Notes: a model not told the origin generated them from the sequence alone. DNA of 64,000 nt from Clostridiales bacterium Firm_16 (GCA_001604185.1 LVAV01000002.1:1-64000), one strand, 5' to 3'. Numbered from the stretch's first letter, positions 1 through 7,713 are shown. Translations and numbers: made by a program.

Positions 1-1
1 T

Positions 2-118
2 ACCGGCGTCTATATAAATGCAGATGTGAATGCGGCTTACCAGATAATCAAGTTTGGCTGCAAACGAGAACTCCGGATCAAGGAAGGAGAGCAGATCTCC
101 AAACTACAAGTAGCCTGA
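2..118 (+). CDS. tnpB: TnpB C-terminus, IS200/IS605 family (partial, 5' end outside window)
   Basis: Only the last 38 codons are present; the gene continues left of the window. The fragment contains INADVNAAYQII, which matches the RuvC-III motif of TnpB/IS605 OrfB proteins (usually ADVNGAxNI), with the Asp that helps form the nuclease active site. A short basic tail follows and the frame stops with TGA. TnpB is an RNA-guided DNA endonuclease that helps IS200/IS605 elements persist at their donor site. Palindromes typical of an element right end follow immediately. Whether the full protein is intact cannot be judged. Confidence 0.8.
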   Translation, partial: TGVYINADVNAAYQIIKFGCKRELRIKEGEQISKLQVA

Positions 119-210
119 ATTAGATCAGGTAGAGGCATCCGGCTAGTGCCATTAAATTTCCGATAGGCCTATGCTTATCGGTGATTTATAAATCTCAACT
201 ACCAAGTTGA
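119..210 (+). mobile_element. Probable IS605-type right end / reRNA (omega RNA) 3' scaffold
   Basis: Three compact dyads follow the tnpB stop codon. CCGATA (160-165) pairs with TATCGG (176-181); GATTTATAAATC (183-194) is a perfect palindrome; TCAACT (195-200) pairs with AGTTGA (205-210). In known IS200/IS605 elements the RNA scaffold overlaps the tnpB 3' end and stops at the right-end cleavage site, often a TCAAC-like motif, with the guide read from flanking DNA. By that analogy the element would end near 199 and the guide would start near 200. The boundary is inferred, and the left end lies outside the window. Confidence 0.5.
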
Positions 211-233
211 AAATAGCCACAACAAGTGTTCTC

Positions 234-893
234 TCATACGCCATACTCCTTCCATTTGGTGACTACACCGTGGTATTTCTCGCCTTTCTTCTTCACGAAG
301 GGTTTGATTCCGAACGAGAAAATGATCCCGTGAAACAGAGTTTGAAAAGGGTAGTTTTGGTGTTTGTTAATTGCCCGGAAAAGCTTTTGCGCGGAAGCTT
401 CAATTTGCTTTTCTTTACTTCTCGAAATACCGCTGTTAAAAGGTGCGTTGATGACAATACTTCTGACCAGATACCCACCTGAATAGAGGACCAGTTTCTT
501 CAGGATTTTGGAGGCGTCTTTGCTACCGTAGTTCTCTCCGGTTGTGACTGTGATACAGTGCTTTTCGGACAGTAATTGTTCAATGACGAAGTGACCTCTG
601 TCGATCAGGAGTTTCATGTAACCCGAGACATTACTCGCATAAGTTGGTGTTCCGAGAATGAGACCGTCTGCGTTTTCAATCGCGTGGGATAGCATCTCAG
701 CATCGTCGTTTATGCTGCATCTGCCTGTTGTATAGCAAGCACAGCAGCCTTGGCACTGGGACATTTTCAGCGTACTTAGGTCATAGAACTCGACATCCGC
801 GCCTTGTTCGGTCAGGTTTTTCTCGAGACGGTGAAGAACACCCGCAGTCAGCCCTTTTACACGAGGACTCCCGTTGATAATGACGATCTTCAT
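234..893 (-). CDS. Flavodoxin-fold NADPH-dependent FMN reductase family protein
   Basis: 219 residues. The N-terminus KIVIINGSPRVKG is the FMN-phosphate loop of the flavodoxin_2/FMN_red fold, and GTPTYASNVSGYMK is the second flavin loop. A Cys-rich stretch (CQGCCACYTTGRC, near residue 46) is common in iron-sulfur flavoprotein-like members. Such enzymes transfer electrons to flavins, quinones or xenobiotics in the cytoplasm. The ATG at 893 is chosen because AAAGGAG sits 8 bases upstream; the ATG two codons earlier is too close to it. Divergent from a TetR-type gene, so it is probably that regulator's target. The exact substrate is unknown. Confidence 0.8.
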   Translation of the reverse strand: MKIVIINGSPRVKGLTAGVLHRLEKNLTEQGADVEFYDLSTLKMSQCQGCCACYTTGRCSINDDAEMLSHAIENADGLILGTPTYASNVSGYMKLLIDRGHFVIEQLLSEKHCITVTTGENYGSKDASKILKKLVLYSGGYLVRSIVINAPFNSGISRSKEKQIEASAQKLFRAINKHQNYPFQTLFHGIIFSFGIKPFVKKKGEKYHGVVTKWKEYGV

Positions 894-916
894 TGGCATT
901 TCTCCTTTGAAAAGGT

Positions 917-926
917 ACACATGTGT
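917..926. promoter_or_regulatory. Palindrome in the divergent promoter region (candidate operator)
   Basis: ACACATGTGT is a perfect 10-bp palindrome lying between the inferred -10 box of the flavodoxin gene and its start codon. Its position suits a repressor site for the neighbouring TetR-family protein. The assignment is inference. Confidence 0.35.
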
Positions 927-939
927 GTATTTTTATGAC

Positions 940-968
940 ATACTATTATCAGAACGAGGCAAAATCAA
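940..968 (-). promoter_or_regulatory. Sigma-A promoter of the flavodoxin-family gene
   Basis: On the minus strand TTGATT (963-968) and TAGTAT (940-945) are separated by 17 bases, giving a 5' leader of roughly 40 bases before the start at 893. Confidence 0.45.
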
Positions 969-985
969 CGGATTTGGAGAAAGAT

Positions 986-1007
986 ACACAAACTCGCACT
1001 TTTGTGT
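986..1007. promoter_or_regulatory. Inverted repeat upstream of the TetR gene (candidate operator)
   Basis: ACACAAA (986-992) and TTTGTGT (1001-1007) form a perfect 7-bp dyad with an 8-base spacer, ending 22 bases before the TetR start. It shares ACACA/TGTGT half-sites with the palindrome at 917-926, consistent with autoregulation of the divergent pair. Confidence 0.4.
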
Positions 1008-1029
1008 CATTTGCGCAAGGGAGAATACC

Positions 1030-1605
1030 ATGAACGATTCAAACAACCCATCTGCAATCAGATCCAGAAAACAGATCACCGATGCGCTTATTCTATTGAT
1101 GGAGAAATACCCGTACAGCGAGATCAGTGTGAAACAGATCGTCCTTGAGACGGACCTTGTCAGAAAGACTTTTTACCGTAATTTCGAATCAAAAGACGAT
1201 GTTCTCCGATCGTATATCAGAACAATCCTTCGAGACTATTTCGATATCGTAAACAATGCCAGAGGCGACGTTCTTACGACGATCTTCGAGTTTGCGAAAA
1301 AGAACAAGAAGCTCCTGAAACTACTCGATAAAAACGACATGATGCACTTCGTCCTCCAAGGCATGAACGAATTCATACTGTCGGTCAAATCCGAACAGAA
1401 TCCGGAGCTCAATCCGTTTTCAAAATTGTTCGCAGGACTGGATTCAGATTACCTCATCACGCTCAATATCGGCGGCATCTGGAATGTCATTTCTCTCTGG
1501 GTCAGGCGCGGCATGATGGACAAGCCCGAAGATGTAAGATCTGCGATTCAGCAGTATCTTTCGAGAATGGGGAGTGCCACTGCAAACGCTCCTCAAATGG
1601 TATGA
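1030..1605 (+). CDS. TetR/AcrR-family transcriptional regulator
   Basis: 191 residues, the usual TetR length. The N-terminal helix-turn-helix (about residues 12-55) reads RSRKQITDALILLMEKYPYSEISVKQI followed by LVRKTFYRNFESKDDVLRSY, the characteristic TetR recognition helix and FYxxFxxKxxL motif. The C-terminal half is all-helical and divergent, as expected for the ligand-binding domain. The ATG at 1030 has an AAGGGAGA site upstream; in-frame codons before it lie in the promoter region. It is divergent from the flavodoxin-family gene, which it probably represses. The inducer is unknown. Confidence 0.88.
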   Translation: MNDSNNPSAIRSRKQITDALILLMEKYPYSEISVKQIVLETDLVRKTFYRNFESKDDVLRSYIRTILRDYFDIVNNARGDVLTTIFEFAKKNKKLLKLLDKNDMMHFVLQGMNEFILSVKSEQNPELNPFSKLFAGLDSDYLITLNIGGIWNVISLWVRRGMMDKPEDVRSAIQQYLSRMGSATANAPQMV

Positions 1606-1606
1606 T
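1598..1606 (+). promoter_or_regulatory. Extended -10 promoter element for the HD-domain gene
   Basis: TGGTATGAT is a TGnTATnnT extended -10 box at the very end of the TetR gene, about 45 bases before the start of the downstream HD gene. No convincing -35 is visible. A near-identical box occurs at 15757. Confidence 0.45.
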
Positions 1607-1651
1607 ATAAGGGTGACCAACAAATAGCTTTTTTCTAAGGACGAGTAAAAA

Positions 1652-2215
1652 ATGGATGCAAGAACCTATCTGGAGATATTACATGTAGCTGAAAAACTGA
1701 AAGATACACCGCGTCACTGTACTACGTCGAAAGGCAAAACGGAAAGCGTCGCGGAACACAGCTGGAGAGTATCGCTGATGGCGCTTTTCCTGAAGAGGGA
1801 GTTTCCGGATGTAGATATCGACAAGGTCGTTTCTATGTGTCTGATTCATGATCTGGGCGAGTGTTTCACGGGAGATATTCCGACGTTTGTAAAGACGGAT
1901 TCAGATCGCCAGGTGGAAGATAGTTTGCTGGATCAGTGGATCGCTTCGCTTCCAGACGATCTTTCTTCTGATCTAAAAGCACTGTATCGGGAAATGGATG
2001 CGCAGGAAACGAAAGAAGCAAAGATCTATAAGGCCCTCGATAAACTGGAGGCGCTGATCCAGCATAACGAATCACCGATCTCTACATGGTCGGAGAATGA
2101 GTACGAATTGAACAAGACCTATGCATTTAATACGGTAGAGTTTTCCGAGTGGCTGACAGATCTTCGGAAAGAGATCCTTCAAGATACACTGGATAAGATC
2201 GAACGTGGGGAATGA
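1652..2215 (+). CDS. HD-domain phosphohydrolase, YfbR/HDDC2-like 5'-nucleotidase
   Basis: 187 residues. The metal ligands of the HD superfamily are all visible: His36 (AEHSW), His66-Asp67 (IHDLGE) and Asp130 (ALDKLEAL). The order and spacing fit the HD_3 group containing E. coli YfbR, a dNMP 5'-nucleotidase, and eukaryotic HDDC2. The likely reaction is dephosphorylation of nucleoside monophosphates in the cytoplasm. AAGGACG stands about 9 bases before the ATG. It heads a run of small enzymes on the same strand; the GNAT gene starts 18 bases downstream. Substrate choice is not readable. Confidence 0.82.
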   Translation: MDARTYLEILHVAEKLKDTPRHCTTSKGKTESVAEHSWRVSLMALFLKREFPDVDIDKVVSMCLIHDLGECFTGDIPTFVKTDSDRQVEDSLLDQWIASLPDDLSSDLKALYREMDAQETKEAKIYKALDKLEALIQHNESPISTWSENEYELNKTYAFNTVEFSEWLTDLRKEILQDTLDKIERGE

Positions 2216-2233
2216 ACAGAGAAAGGGTTTCTT

Positions 2234-2689
2234 ATGCAGATCGAATATAGAAAAGCAGATAAAGCCGATGCAGAGTTATTGATCGATATCTACAACTCTT
2301 CATTTTACAGCGATTTCATCCGATATGGAGAATGCCCTGCATATGGAAAAACGAAGGAAGAGATGGAGCAGTCGATCATCGAGTATTCCAAATTCCTGAT
2401 CATCTGTGACGGTAAGCCGGTCGGCTGCATTTCATGCCAGGAGACGGATCCCGGAGTTTATTATGTCGGATGCTTATGTGTGATTCCGGAGTACCAGGGA
2501 AAAGGTATCGGCACATCTGCGATGAAATTTGCGAAAGAACAGTATTGTAACTGGAATAGATTTACTTTGGTGACACCGATAGATAAAAGTGAGAACGTGA
2601 AGTTCTATACAGAGAGATGCGGCTTTGCTATAGAGTCTATGGAAATGGACGGGAATGTAAAAGTTGCGCGGTTCGTTTTAGAAAGATAA
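2234..2689 (+). CDS. GNAT-family N-acetyltransferase
   Basis: 151 residues. The acetyl-CoA-binding motif A is clear in CVIPEYQGKGIGTSAM (about residues 82-97), preceded by the beta-4 strand YYVGC. The C-terminal FYTERCGF matches the conserved end of the GNAT fold. GNATs acetylate primary amines on small molecules, peptides or proteins; nothing here identifies the acceptor. It follows the HD gene by 18 bases and precedes another GNAT by 10, so they are probably co-transcribed. Confidence 0.88.
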   Translation: MQIEYRKADKADAELLIDIYNSSFYSDFIRYGECPAYGKTKEEMEQSIIEYSKFLIICDGKPVGCISCQETDPGVYYVGCLCVIPEYQGKGIGTSAMKFAKEQYCNWNRFTLVTPIDKSENVKFYTERCGFAIESMEMDGNVKVARFVLER

Positions 2690-2699
2690 AGGGTGTAAT

Positions 2700-3137
2700 A
2701 TGAAAGTTGCATTGTGTACAGACAAAGAATGGCTGTTATCTGAAGAGGCATTCCACATATATGCACCATGCATGTATCAGCCAACATATGCGGACTATAT
2801 GGAGAAGATAGAAAAGTATCTACTAGACCCTTTTGTGGAGTTTTATGTATGCGAAGATGATGGGAAAAAGGCAGGGATCCTGGTTCTGTCTAAAGATCAG
2901 CAAGATGCGGAGATAATCGGTATTTCTGTTTTGGATCCATCACGCAAAAAGGGGATTGGCAGATACATGATTTCGTCTGTTATGAACCAAGAGAATCTGA
3001 ATTGTATCAAGGCACAGACAGATGATGATGCTATCGGATTTTACCGCAAATGTGGTTTTTCCGATGAAATGGTTGTGATCGAATACCCTGACGGGAAGGC
3101 GGTCCGGTATAACTGTGTACTAAGAAAGTACAAGTAG
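2700..3137 (+). CDS. GNAT-family N-acetyltransferase
   Basis: 145 residues, with AAGGGTG upstream of the ATG. Motif A is LDPSRKKGIGRYMI, slightly degenerate (KKGIG in place of QGKGIG but keeping the GxG pyrophosphate loop). DAIGFYRKCGF is the usual C-terminal motif. The first 60 residues (YAPCMYQPTYADYMEKIEKYL) resemble a subgroup of clostridial GNATs with an extra helical pair that forms the acceptor pocket. It is only 10 bases from the previous GNAT but is not a recent duplicate, since identity is low outside motif A. Confidence 0.85.
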   Translation: MKVALCTDKEWLLSEEAFHIYAPCMYQPTYADYMEKIEKYLLDPFVEFYVCEDDGKKAGILVLSKDQQDAEIIGISVLDPSRKKGIGRYMISSVMNQENLNCIKAQTDDDAIGFYRKCGFSDEMVVIEYPDGKAVRYNCVLRKYK

Positions 3138-3207
3138 AGATATTTTATGAGGATCGTTTGTGATGAAATACTATTTTGGATGATGAAGTCATTACAGAAG
3201 CGGTATA

Positions 3208-3237
3208 TTGAACGACCCGACCCCGATGGTGTATCAT
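3208..3237 (+). promoter_or_regulatory. Sigma-A promoter upstream of the esterase-like gene
   Basis: TTGAAC (3208-3213) and TATCAT (3232-3237) with an 18-base spacer, 36 bases before the esterase start. The region 3138-3272 otherwise holds only a 39-codon open frame from 3147 that I do not support as a gene. Confidence 0.45.
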
Positions 3238-3272
3238 GCAACAAAAAAGCAAAGAAAGGGCATAGATGAATT

Positions 3273-4151
3273 ATGGCTACTCCAACTCCACCCTGGATCG
3301 ATGAGATCCCTGAAGGTGCATTTATTACCACAGAACCATCGTATGAAACAGGCAAGTATTTCGACCGCTTCAAGAATGATCAGGCGGAAGGACTGAAGTA
3401 CTATTTCTTCGATCCTTCCGAGCATGGTTTTCCGAAGAAAAAAGACTATCCGCTCCTTATTTTCCTGCACGGAGGATCGAATGCGCTGGTTGGTGAGCTC
3501 TGCATTAACTATACGGGTGCGGAATACTATGCATCGGATGAGTACCAGAAGACTCTTGGCGGTGCGTATATCCTGATCCCGATCGCAAATGAATACAAGA
3601 TAGAGAGTGGCGGCTACGCGGGCAGTTGGGATGAAACCTATATTGAGCCGGTCATGAAATTGATCAGTGCTTTTGAAGCGAAATATACAGAAGGTGTCGG
3701 CGTGAAGTTCCTGCTGGGAAATTCTGCCGGCGCGAGATTCACGTTTGCGCTGGCGACACATGCTCCGGATAAGTTTGATGTGCTGGTTCCCGTTGGGACC
3801 GATGCAATCCCGAATGATGACGTGATGGACGAGCTGGAAAGAAACGGTGTCACACTGTTTTTTGCCGACGGCATGCGCGATGAGATCGTAAGCCACGAGA
3901 AAATCGAGGCAAGGCGCGCACGTATGGAAAGAATGAAGAACAGTTTCATCTATACTCCGGATTGGGTCAGGAATGCGGACAAGGGCATCGCTTCGATCAA
4001 CTTCGGCTTCGAGATGGGTCAGCATTGCCTGATGAACGGTGTGCAGTCGAACCTTATGTTCTTGGACGGGACTCCGATGGATCCGCGGCTCCCGAACGGG
4101 ATGACCGGCTGGATGGCCGAAGAACTGAAAAGACGGAAGACTGCTGGCTGA
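3273..4151 (+). CDS. Alpha/beta-hydrolase, esterase-like
   Basis: 292 residues without a signal peptide. LIFLHGGSN (63-70) is the oxyanion-hole HGG motif, GNSAG (149-153) is the nucleophile elbow with Ser151, Asp199 or Asp203 (ADGMRDEIV) could be the acid and His251 (MGQHC) the base. The layout matches PHB-depolymerase/esterase-D-like hydrolases in the cytoplasm. AAAGGG lies about 12 bases before the ATG, a rather long spacing. A putative promoter precedes it, so it may start a new transcript. The substrate is not identifiable; a small ester is the safest guess. Confidence 0.75.
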   Translation: MATPTPPWIDEIPEGAFITTEPSYETGKYFDRFKNDQAEGLKYYFFDPSEHGFPKKKDYPLLIFLHGGSNALVGELCINYTGAEYYASDEYQKTLGGAYILIPIANEYKIESGGYAGSWDETYIEPVMKLISAFEAKYTEGVGVKFLLGNSAGARFTFALATHAPDKFDVLVPVGTDAIPNDDVMDELERNGVTLFFADGMRDEIVSHEKIEARRARMERMKNSFIYTPDWVRNADKGIASINFGFEMGQHCLMNGVQSNLMFLDGTPMDPRLPNGMTGWMAEELKRRKTAG

Positions 4152-4170
4152 TGGAGTTGGTGCTTTAAGG

Positions 4171-4176
4171 TATAAT
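4171..4176 (+). promoter_or_regulatory. -10 box placed 6 bases before a start codon
   Basis: TATAAT ends 6 bases before the ATG at 4183, so transcription starting at the usual distance would begin at or next to the start codon. No clear -35 is present. Confidence 0.35.
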
Positions 4177-4182
4177 CTTACT

Positions 4183-4881
4183 ATGATACGCGAAGTGAAA
4201 AATGTAGAATTCGAAATGATAGAGACTGCTGATCCGTTCTTCCGATTCCGAGAGGATATTGAGAACGTGTGGAAGAAACATTGCCTGGAAGATCCTTCTG
4301 CCTTCAGTGAAAAGATCTTGCATCTTTTCGATACGGAAGAGACAGAAGAGGGATTGAAACTTCGCATCGGATGGATCAATTACTACGAAGCTTTCTACAG
4401 TAAACACGTCGGAAACATCAAGACAAGAAGTATCTTCTCGGGAGGCTACATTCTCACAAGTGACGGATACTATTGCCTTGCTGTGGACTGGGAAAACCAG
4501 ATCAATCTTATCGGTGGTCTGGCATCCAAGGATGACTTCAAAGATGGTAGATTTGTACCGGAACTTTGTCTCATAAGAGAGAGCAAAGAGGAGATGGGTA
4601 TTGATATTACAGACGAGCATTTCTGCTATGAACTGAAGTATATCAGGATTGACGGTGACGAGTTTTATTTCCCAGTCGGTCTGCTCTACGAAGTGAAAAC
4701 AGATCATACTAAAAAAGCACTGGAAGATATGTTTATGCGTAATGCACACGACAACGAATTGAAGACTATTCAATTCATACGTCTTGATGATCCGGAGGGA
4801 TTTGTCCTGCACACCAGAAGAAAGTATATCATCGAACTATTCGATCAGATCCGTCTTAAGAAGATAGCGCATGGTGAATGA
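4183..4881 (+). CDS. Nudix hydrolase domain protein
   Basis: 232 residues. The Nudix box lies at about 111-140: GG, a spacer, then RESKEEMGI, which matches the REUxEExGU core that binds metal. The N-terminal 80 residues are not typical and may select the substrate. Nudix enzymes hydrolyse nucleoside diphosphates linked to another moiety. The only upstream purine stretch is TAAGG at 12 bases, and a consensus -10 sits 6 bases from the ATG, so the message could be leaderless. It overlaps the upstream extension of the deaminase-like frame by 4 bases, suggesting coupling. Confidence 0.78.
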   Translation: MIREVKNVEFEMIETADPFFRFREDIENVWKKHCLEDPSAFSEKILHLFDTEETEEGLKLRIGWINYYEAFYSKHVGNIKTRSIFSGGYILTSDGYYCLAVDWENQINLIGGLASKDDFKDGRFVPELCLIRESKEEMGIDITDEHFCYELKYIRIDGDEFYFPVGLLYEVKTDHTKKALEDMFMRNAHDNELKTIQFIRLDDPEGFVLHTRRKYIIELFDQIRLKKIAHGE

Positions 4882-4895
4882 GGAGAAGAGAAAAA

Positions 4896-5828
4896 ATGAG
4901 TGATAGCAGTCTGGTATTCGCATTAGAAAATGGTTCTCTTTCTGCTCTTTCGAAAATACCGAAGAGTGATCTTCACAGCCATGCGGGAAGAGGCGGACAT
5001 ATCTCGTATATCGAGAAATATGCAAACGTAAAGATCACACCAAATGAAGTTCCTTTCGAGAGTCTTTATGAGATGAATCAGTGGCTTAAGGAGAATGTGA
5101 AATGTCACCTTCCCGGCGGTGCGGAAGGGTATCTCAAGCAGATCGAAGCTTCTTTTGCGCAGGCAGCAGCAGACAACGTTACTGTACTGGCATTAAGCTT
5201 CTGTGTGGATGAGATCCAACTGCTCGGAGGTATGGAAGCCTTTAAGAATACGATTGACGGTTTGCGCGAGAAATATGCTCCGAATACGAAACTGTATCCG
5301 GATCTGGCTCTCGGTTACTTCCCTGAAGAAGTAAATGCCCTGGACGAGATCTTGGAGCGCAAGTTCTTTTCAGGTGTGGATATTATGAACTACATGGGTA
5401 CATATACGATGGATGAACTGAAGCGTATCTGCAGGAAATTGAAAGAAAACGAGCTGATTCTGAAGGCGCATATCGGGGAATTCGGTGAGGCCGATGATGT
5501 ATGGAGATATGCGGAAGAACTGGGTCTGGATCAGATCCAGCATGGAGTTCTAGCCGCAAAGTCGGACAAGGTCATGAGGTATCTTGCTGACAATCGGATC
5601 CAGCTCAATGTCTGCCCGACAAGCAACGTCATGCTGAAAGTGAGTGCTGACTATGAGACCCACCCGATCCATACACTCTTTGCAAATGGCGTGAAGGTCA
5701 CGATTAATACGGACGATCTGCTGATATTCAACTCCACCTTGTCGGAAGAGTACTTAAAGCTATATAAGGCTGGCATGAAGGCCGCCGATCTGGAAGTGAT
5801 CCGTCAGACGGGATTGCACTACGCATAG
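4896..5828 (+). CDS. Adenosine deaminase-superfamily amidohydrolase
   Basis: 310 residues. Zinc and catalytic motifs of the adenosine/AMP deaminase family appear in order: DLHSH (His27, His29), LKAHIGEFGE with the metal His and catalytic Glu, IQHG, and INTDD near 275 with the paired Asp. It should deaminate a purine nucleoside or a modified base in the cytoplasm. The ATG at 4896 is chosen because AGGAG stands 10 bases upstream; a frame extension to 4878 is possible. The protein ends soon after the TDD motif (RQTGLHYA), somewhat shorter than classical adenosine deaminase. Its neighbours (Nudix, nucleoside phosphorylase) suggest nucleotide salvage. Confidence 0.8.
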   Translation: MSDSSLVFALENGSLSALSKIPKSDLHSHAGRGGHISYIEKYANVKITPNEVPFESLYEMNQWLKENVKCHLPGGAEGYLKQIEASFAQAAADNVTVLALSFCVDEIQLLGGMEAFKNTIDGLREKYAPNTKLYPDLALGYFPEEVNALDEILERKFFSGVDIMNYMGTYTMDELKRICRKLKENELILKAHIGEFGEADDVWRYAEELGLDQIQHGVLAAKSDKVMRYLADNRIQLNVCPTSNVMLKVSADYETHPIHTLFANGVKVTINTDDLLIFNSTLSEEYLKLYKAGMKAADLEVIRQTGLHYA

Positions 5829-5843
5829 AACTGTATACCGATA

Positions 5844-5899
5844 ATCTAAATCCATACAATTCGTAGTACAAGATGATATGATATAGCTGTGATTTAGAT
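5844..5899. repeat. 9-bp inverted repeat flanking the promoter region of the PhzF gene
   Basis: ATCTAAATC (5844-5852) and GATTTAGAT (5891-5899) are perfect reverse complements 38 bases apart and bracket an AT-rich TATGATATAG stretch. It could be a regulator site or chance. The right arm ends 20 bases before the start codon. Confidence 0.3.
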
Positions 5900-5919
5900 A
5901 TGGAGAAGAGGTGGAAAGC

Positions 5920-6699
5920 ATGAAACAGTACATTGTAGATGCATTTACGGATAAGCTATTTGGAGGGAATCAGGCCGCGGTCTGCATCCTTGATAACTGG
6001 ATACCTGATGAATTGATGCAGAGCATTGCGAAAGAGAATAATTTCTCCGAAACAGCTTTTGCAGTGAAAGAAGGCGAAGTGTATCATCTTCGCTGGTTTA
6101 CACCGGCAGCGGAAATCAATTTCTGCGGGCATGCTACGCTCGGGACGGCATATGTTCTCTACAACTTCTACGAGAAGGATGCAACGAGGATCATATTTAA
6201 TACGCAAGTCGGTGAGCTCCTAGTAGAAAAACAAGATGACCTGTTTAAACTGGATTTTCCGGCTTACTCTTGCAAGAAAATCGATGTAACGGAAAAGATG
6301 GAATCCGCGCTCGGTGTAAGGCCTGTAGAAGCATATCTGGATCGGGATCTGCTATTGGTTTTGGAGAATGCGGAACAGGTCAGAACGCTTTGCCCCGATC
6401 AGAATAAACTGAAAGAACTCGATGGATTAGCTATAGCTGTAACAGCGAAGTCCGATGTTCCGGAATATGATTGTATTAGCCGTGTTTTCGTACCGGAATT
6501 GAGTATCTCGGAAGACCCTGTCACCGGAAGCTCGCATTGCATGATCGTTCCGTATTGGTGCGATCGGTTGGGGAAAGAAGAGCTGGTATGTTTTCAGGCA
6601 TCTGAAAGATCCGGGATACTCTATGCGGAAAGAAAGCATAACAGAATTTTACTGTCGGGAAAAGCGGTTTTGTTTTCCGTAGCAGATATCTATTGCTGA
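5920..6699 (+). CDS. PhzF-family isomerase/epimerase-like protein
   Basis: 259 residues. The start MKQYIVDAFTDKLFGGNQAAV, then NFSETAF (catalytic Glu equivalent), FCGHATLGTAYVL and the C-terminal DPVTGSSHC are the signature blocks of the PhzF (PF02567) fold, a duplicated diaminopimelate-epimerase-like domain. PhzF itself isomerises DHHA in phenazine synthesis, but most family members in Firmicutes have unknown substrates and no phenazine genes are nearby. AGAGGTGG 6 bases upstream supports the ATG at 5920 over the GTG at 5911. The HIT gene begins 14 bases after the stop. Confidence 0.85.
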   Translation: MKQYIVDAFTDKLFGGNQAAVCILDNWIPDELMQSIAKENNFSETAFAVKEGEVYHLRWFTPAAEINFCGHATLGTAYVLYNFYEKDATRIIFNTQVGELLVEKQDDLFKLDFPAYSCKKIDVTEKMESALGVRPVEAYLDRDLLLVLENAEQVRTLCPDQNKLKELDGLAIAVTAKSDVPEYDCISRVFVPELSISEDPVTGSSHCMIVPYWCDRLGKEELVCFQASERSGILYAERKHNRILLSGKAVLFSVADIYC

Positions 6700-6713
6700 A
6701 AAGGAGAGAATAT

Positions 6714-7175
6714 ATGTGTTTGATTTGCGACAGAATTGAAATGATCAAGAACGGGACGAATCCGTACTTTGTCAGAGAATTGGAAACAGGTTATGTGGTG
6801 ATCGGAGATCATCAGCATTTCCGAGGTTATACTTTGTTTCTGTACAAAAACCACGATAAAACAGAGCTTTTTCAGATGGAACTGAAGGAACGCGCGAAGT
6901 TTATGGAAGAGATGTCGATTGTCGCAGAAGCTACGGCAAAAGCATTTGGTCCGGTCAAGATGAACTATGAACTTCTTGGCATGGGAGATGCACATCTACA
7001 TTGGCATCTTTTCCCCAGAAGACAAGGGGATATCGGAGAGTATGGAAACAAGGGCGTGGGTCCTGTCTGGAGCTATCCGATGGAGAAGATGTATGATGAT
7101 AGAAATCGCCCGACAGAAGAGGAATTAGAGGACTTGAAAGCGAAGCTTAAAGTAGAACTGGATAAGTTATTGTAA
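6714..7175 (+). CDS. HIT-family nucleotide hydrolase/transferase
   Basis: 153 residues. HLHWHLFPRR contains the HxHxH histidine triad, whose middle His forms a covalent nucleotidyl intermediate. The N-terminal CLIC pair could bind zinc with a downstream residue, as in many HIT proteins. The family cleaves AP4A, AMP-amidates or sugar nucleotides. The ATG at 6714 is preceded by AAGGAG at 7 bases; an in-frame codon at 6693 lies inside the PhzF gene. It is probably co-transcribed with PhzF. The C-terminal tail (about 40 residues, charged) is not distinctive. Confidence 0.87.
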   Translation: MCLICDRIEMIKNGTNPYFVRELETGYVVIGDHQHFRGYTLFLYKNHDKTELFQMELKERAKFMEEMSIVAEATAKAFGPVKMNYELLGMGDAHLHWHLFPRRQGDIGEYGNKGVGPVWSYPMEKMYDDRNRPTEEELEDLKAKLKVELDKLL

Positions 7176-7183
7176 CTTGAAAT

Positions 7184-7239
7184 AGTTTCCCTTAAAACGT
7201 GCAGTTTTCCATTAAACTAGGTGTAGTTTTAAAGGAATT
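7184..7239. repeat. Imperfect inverted repeat downstream of the HIT gene
   Basis: AGTTTCCCTTAAAAC (7184-7198) is nearly complementary to GTTTTAAAGGAATT (7226-7239). No T tract follows, so a rho-independent terminator is unlikely. The rest of 7176-7320 is AT-rich with no other clear signal apart from AGGAG before the next gene. Confidence 0.3.
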
Positions 7240-7320
7240 TCCCTGTAAAGGAGTCGGTAAAAGTACGAGTTATCACCGATTAGTGTAAATGGAAGAAAAA
7301 CATGATAGGAGAAATAGGTC

Positions 7321-7686
7321 ATGAAGAAAACGATAGAAAAGTATTTTCAAGCATGGATCGATGTGGATCCGGATACGGTAAAAGAACTGTTTTCCGAAGA
7401 TGTGATATATAGTGAATGTTACGGCCCGGAATACCATGGTCTTTCTCAAATCATGAGATGGTTTACTGATTGGAATCAGAAAGGCCGCGTGCTTGAATGG
7501 ACGATCAAGCGGACGATCGAACAGGGATCTACGATCGTTGTGGAATGGTACTTTAAATGCGAATACGAAGGCAATGTCGACGGATTTGATGGTGTGACGA
7601 TCGCTGATTTTGATGACACCGGAAAGATAAGAAGACTGAGTGAATTCCAGTCTAAACCAGAACACTATTTTCCTTATGAAGAATAA
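7321..7686 (+). CDS. NTF2/SnoaL-like fold protein
   Basis: 121 residues. The pattern MKKTIEKYFQAWIDVDPDTVKELFSEDVIYSE, a mid-region LSQIMRWFTDW and the strand-rich end (STIVVEWYFKCEY...GVTIADFDDTGKIRRLSEF) matches SnoaL-like/nuclear-transport-factor-2 domains, small alpha+beta barrels that bind or isomerise hydrophobic ligands. No catalytic residues can be assigned. TAGGAG precedes the ATG. The nucleoside phosphorylase begins 27 bases downstream. Confidence 0.75.
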   Translation: MKKTIEKYFQAWIDVDPDTVKELFSEDVIYSECYGPEYHGLSQIMRWFTDWNQKGRVLEWTIKRTIEQGSTIVVEWYFKCEYEGNVDGFDGVTIADFDDTGKIRRLSEFQSKPEHYFPYEE

Positions 7687-7713
7687 ACATACATATACCG
7701 GAGGTGATGTGTC

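Noticed and set aside
3147-3272. 39-codon open frame before the esterase gene
   Set aside because: No good ribosome site, contains the inferred promoter, and ends overlapping the start region of the next gene.
3234-4379. Long open frame on the minus strand opposite the esterase and Nudix genes
   Set aside because: Its product has no recognisable domain, is rich in Arg/His/Ser as antisense frames are, and runs opposite two well-supported genes.
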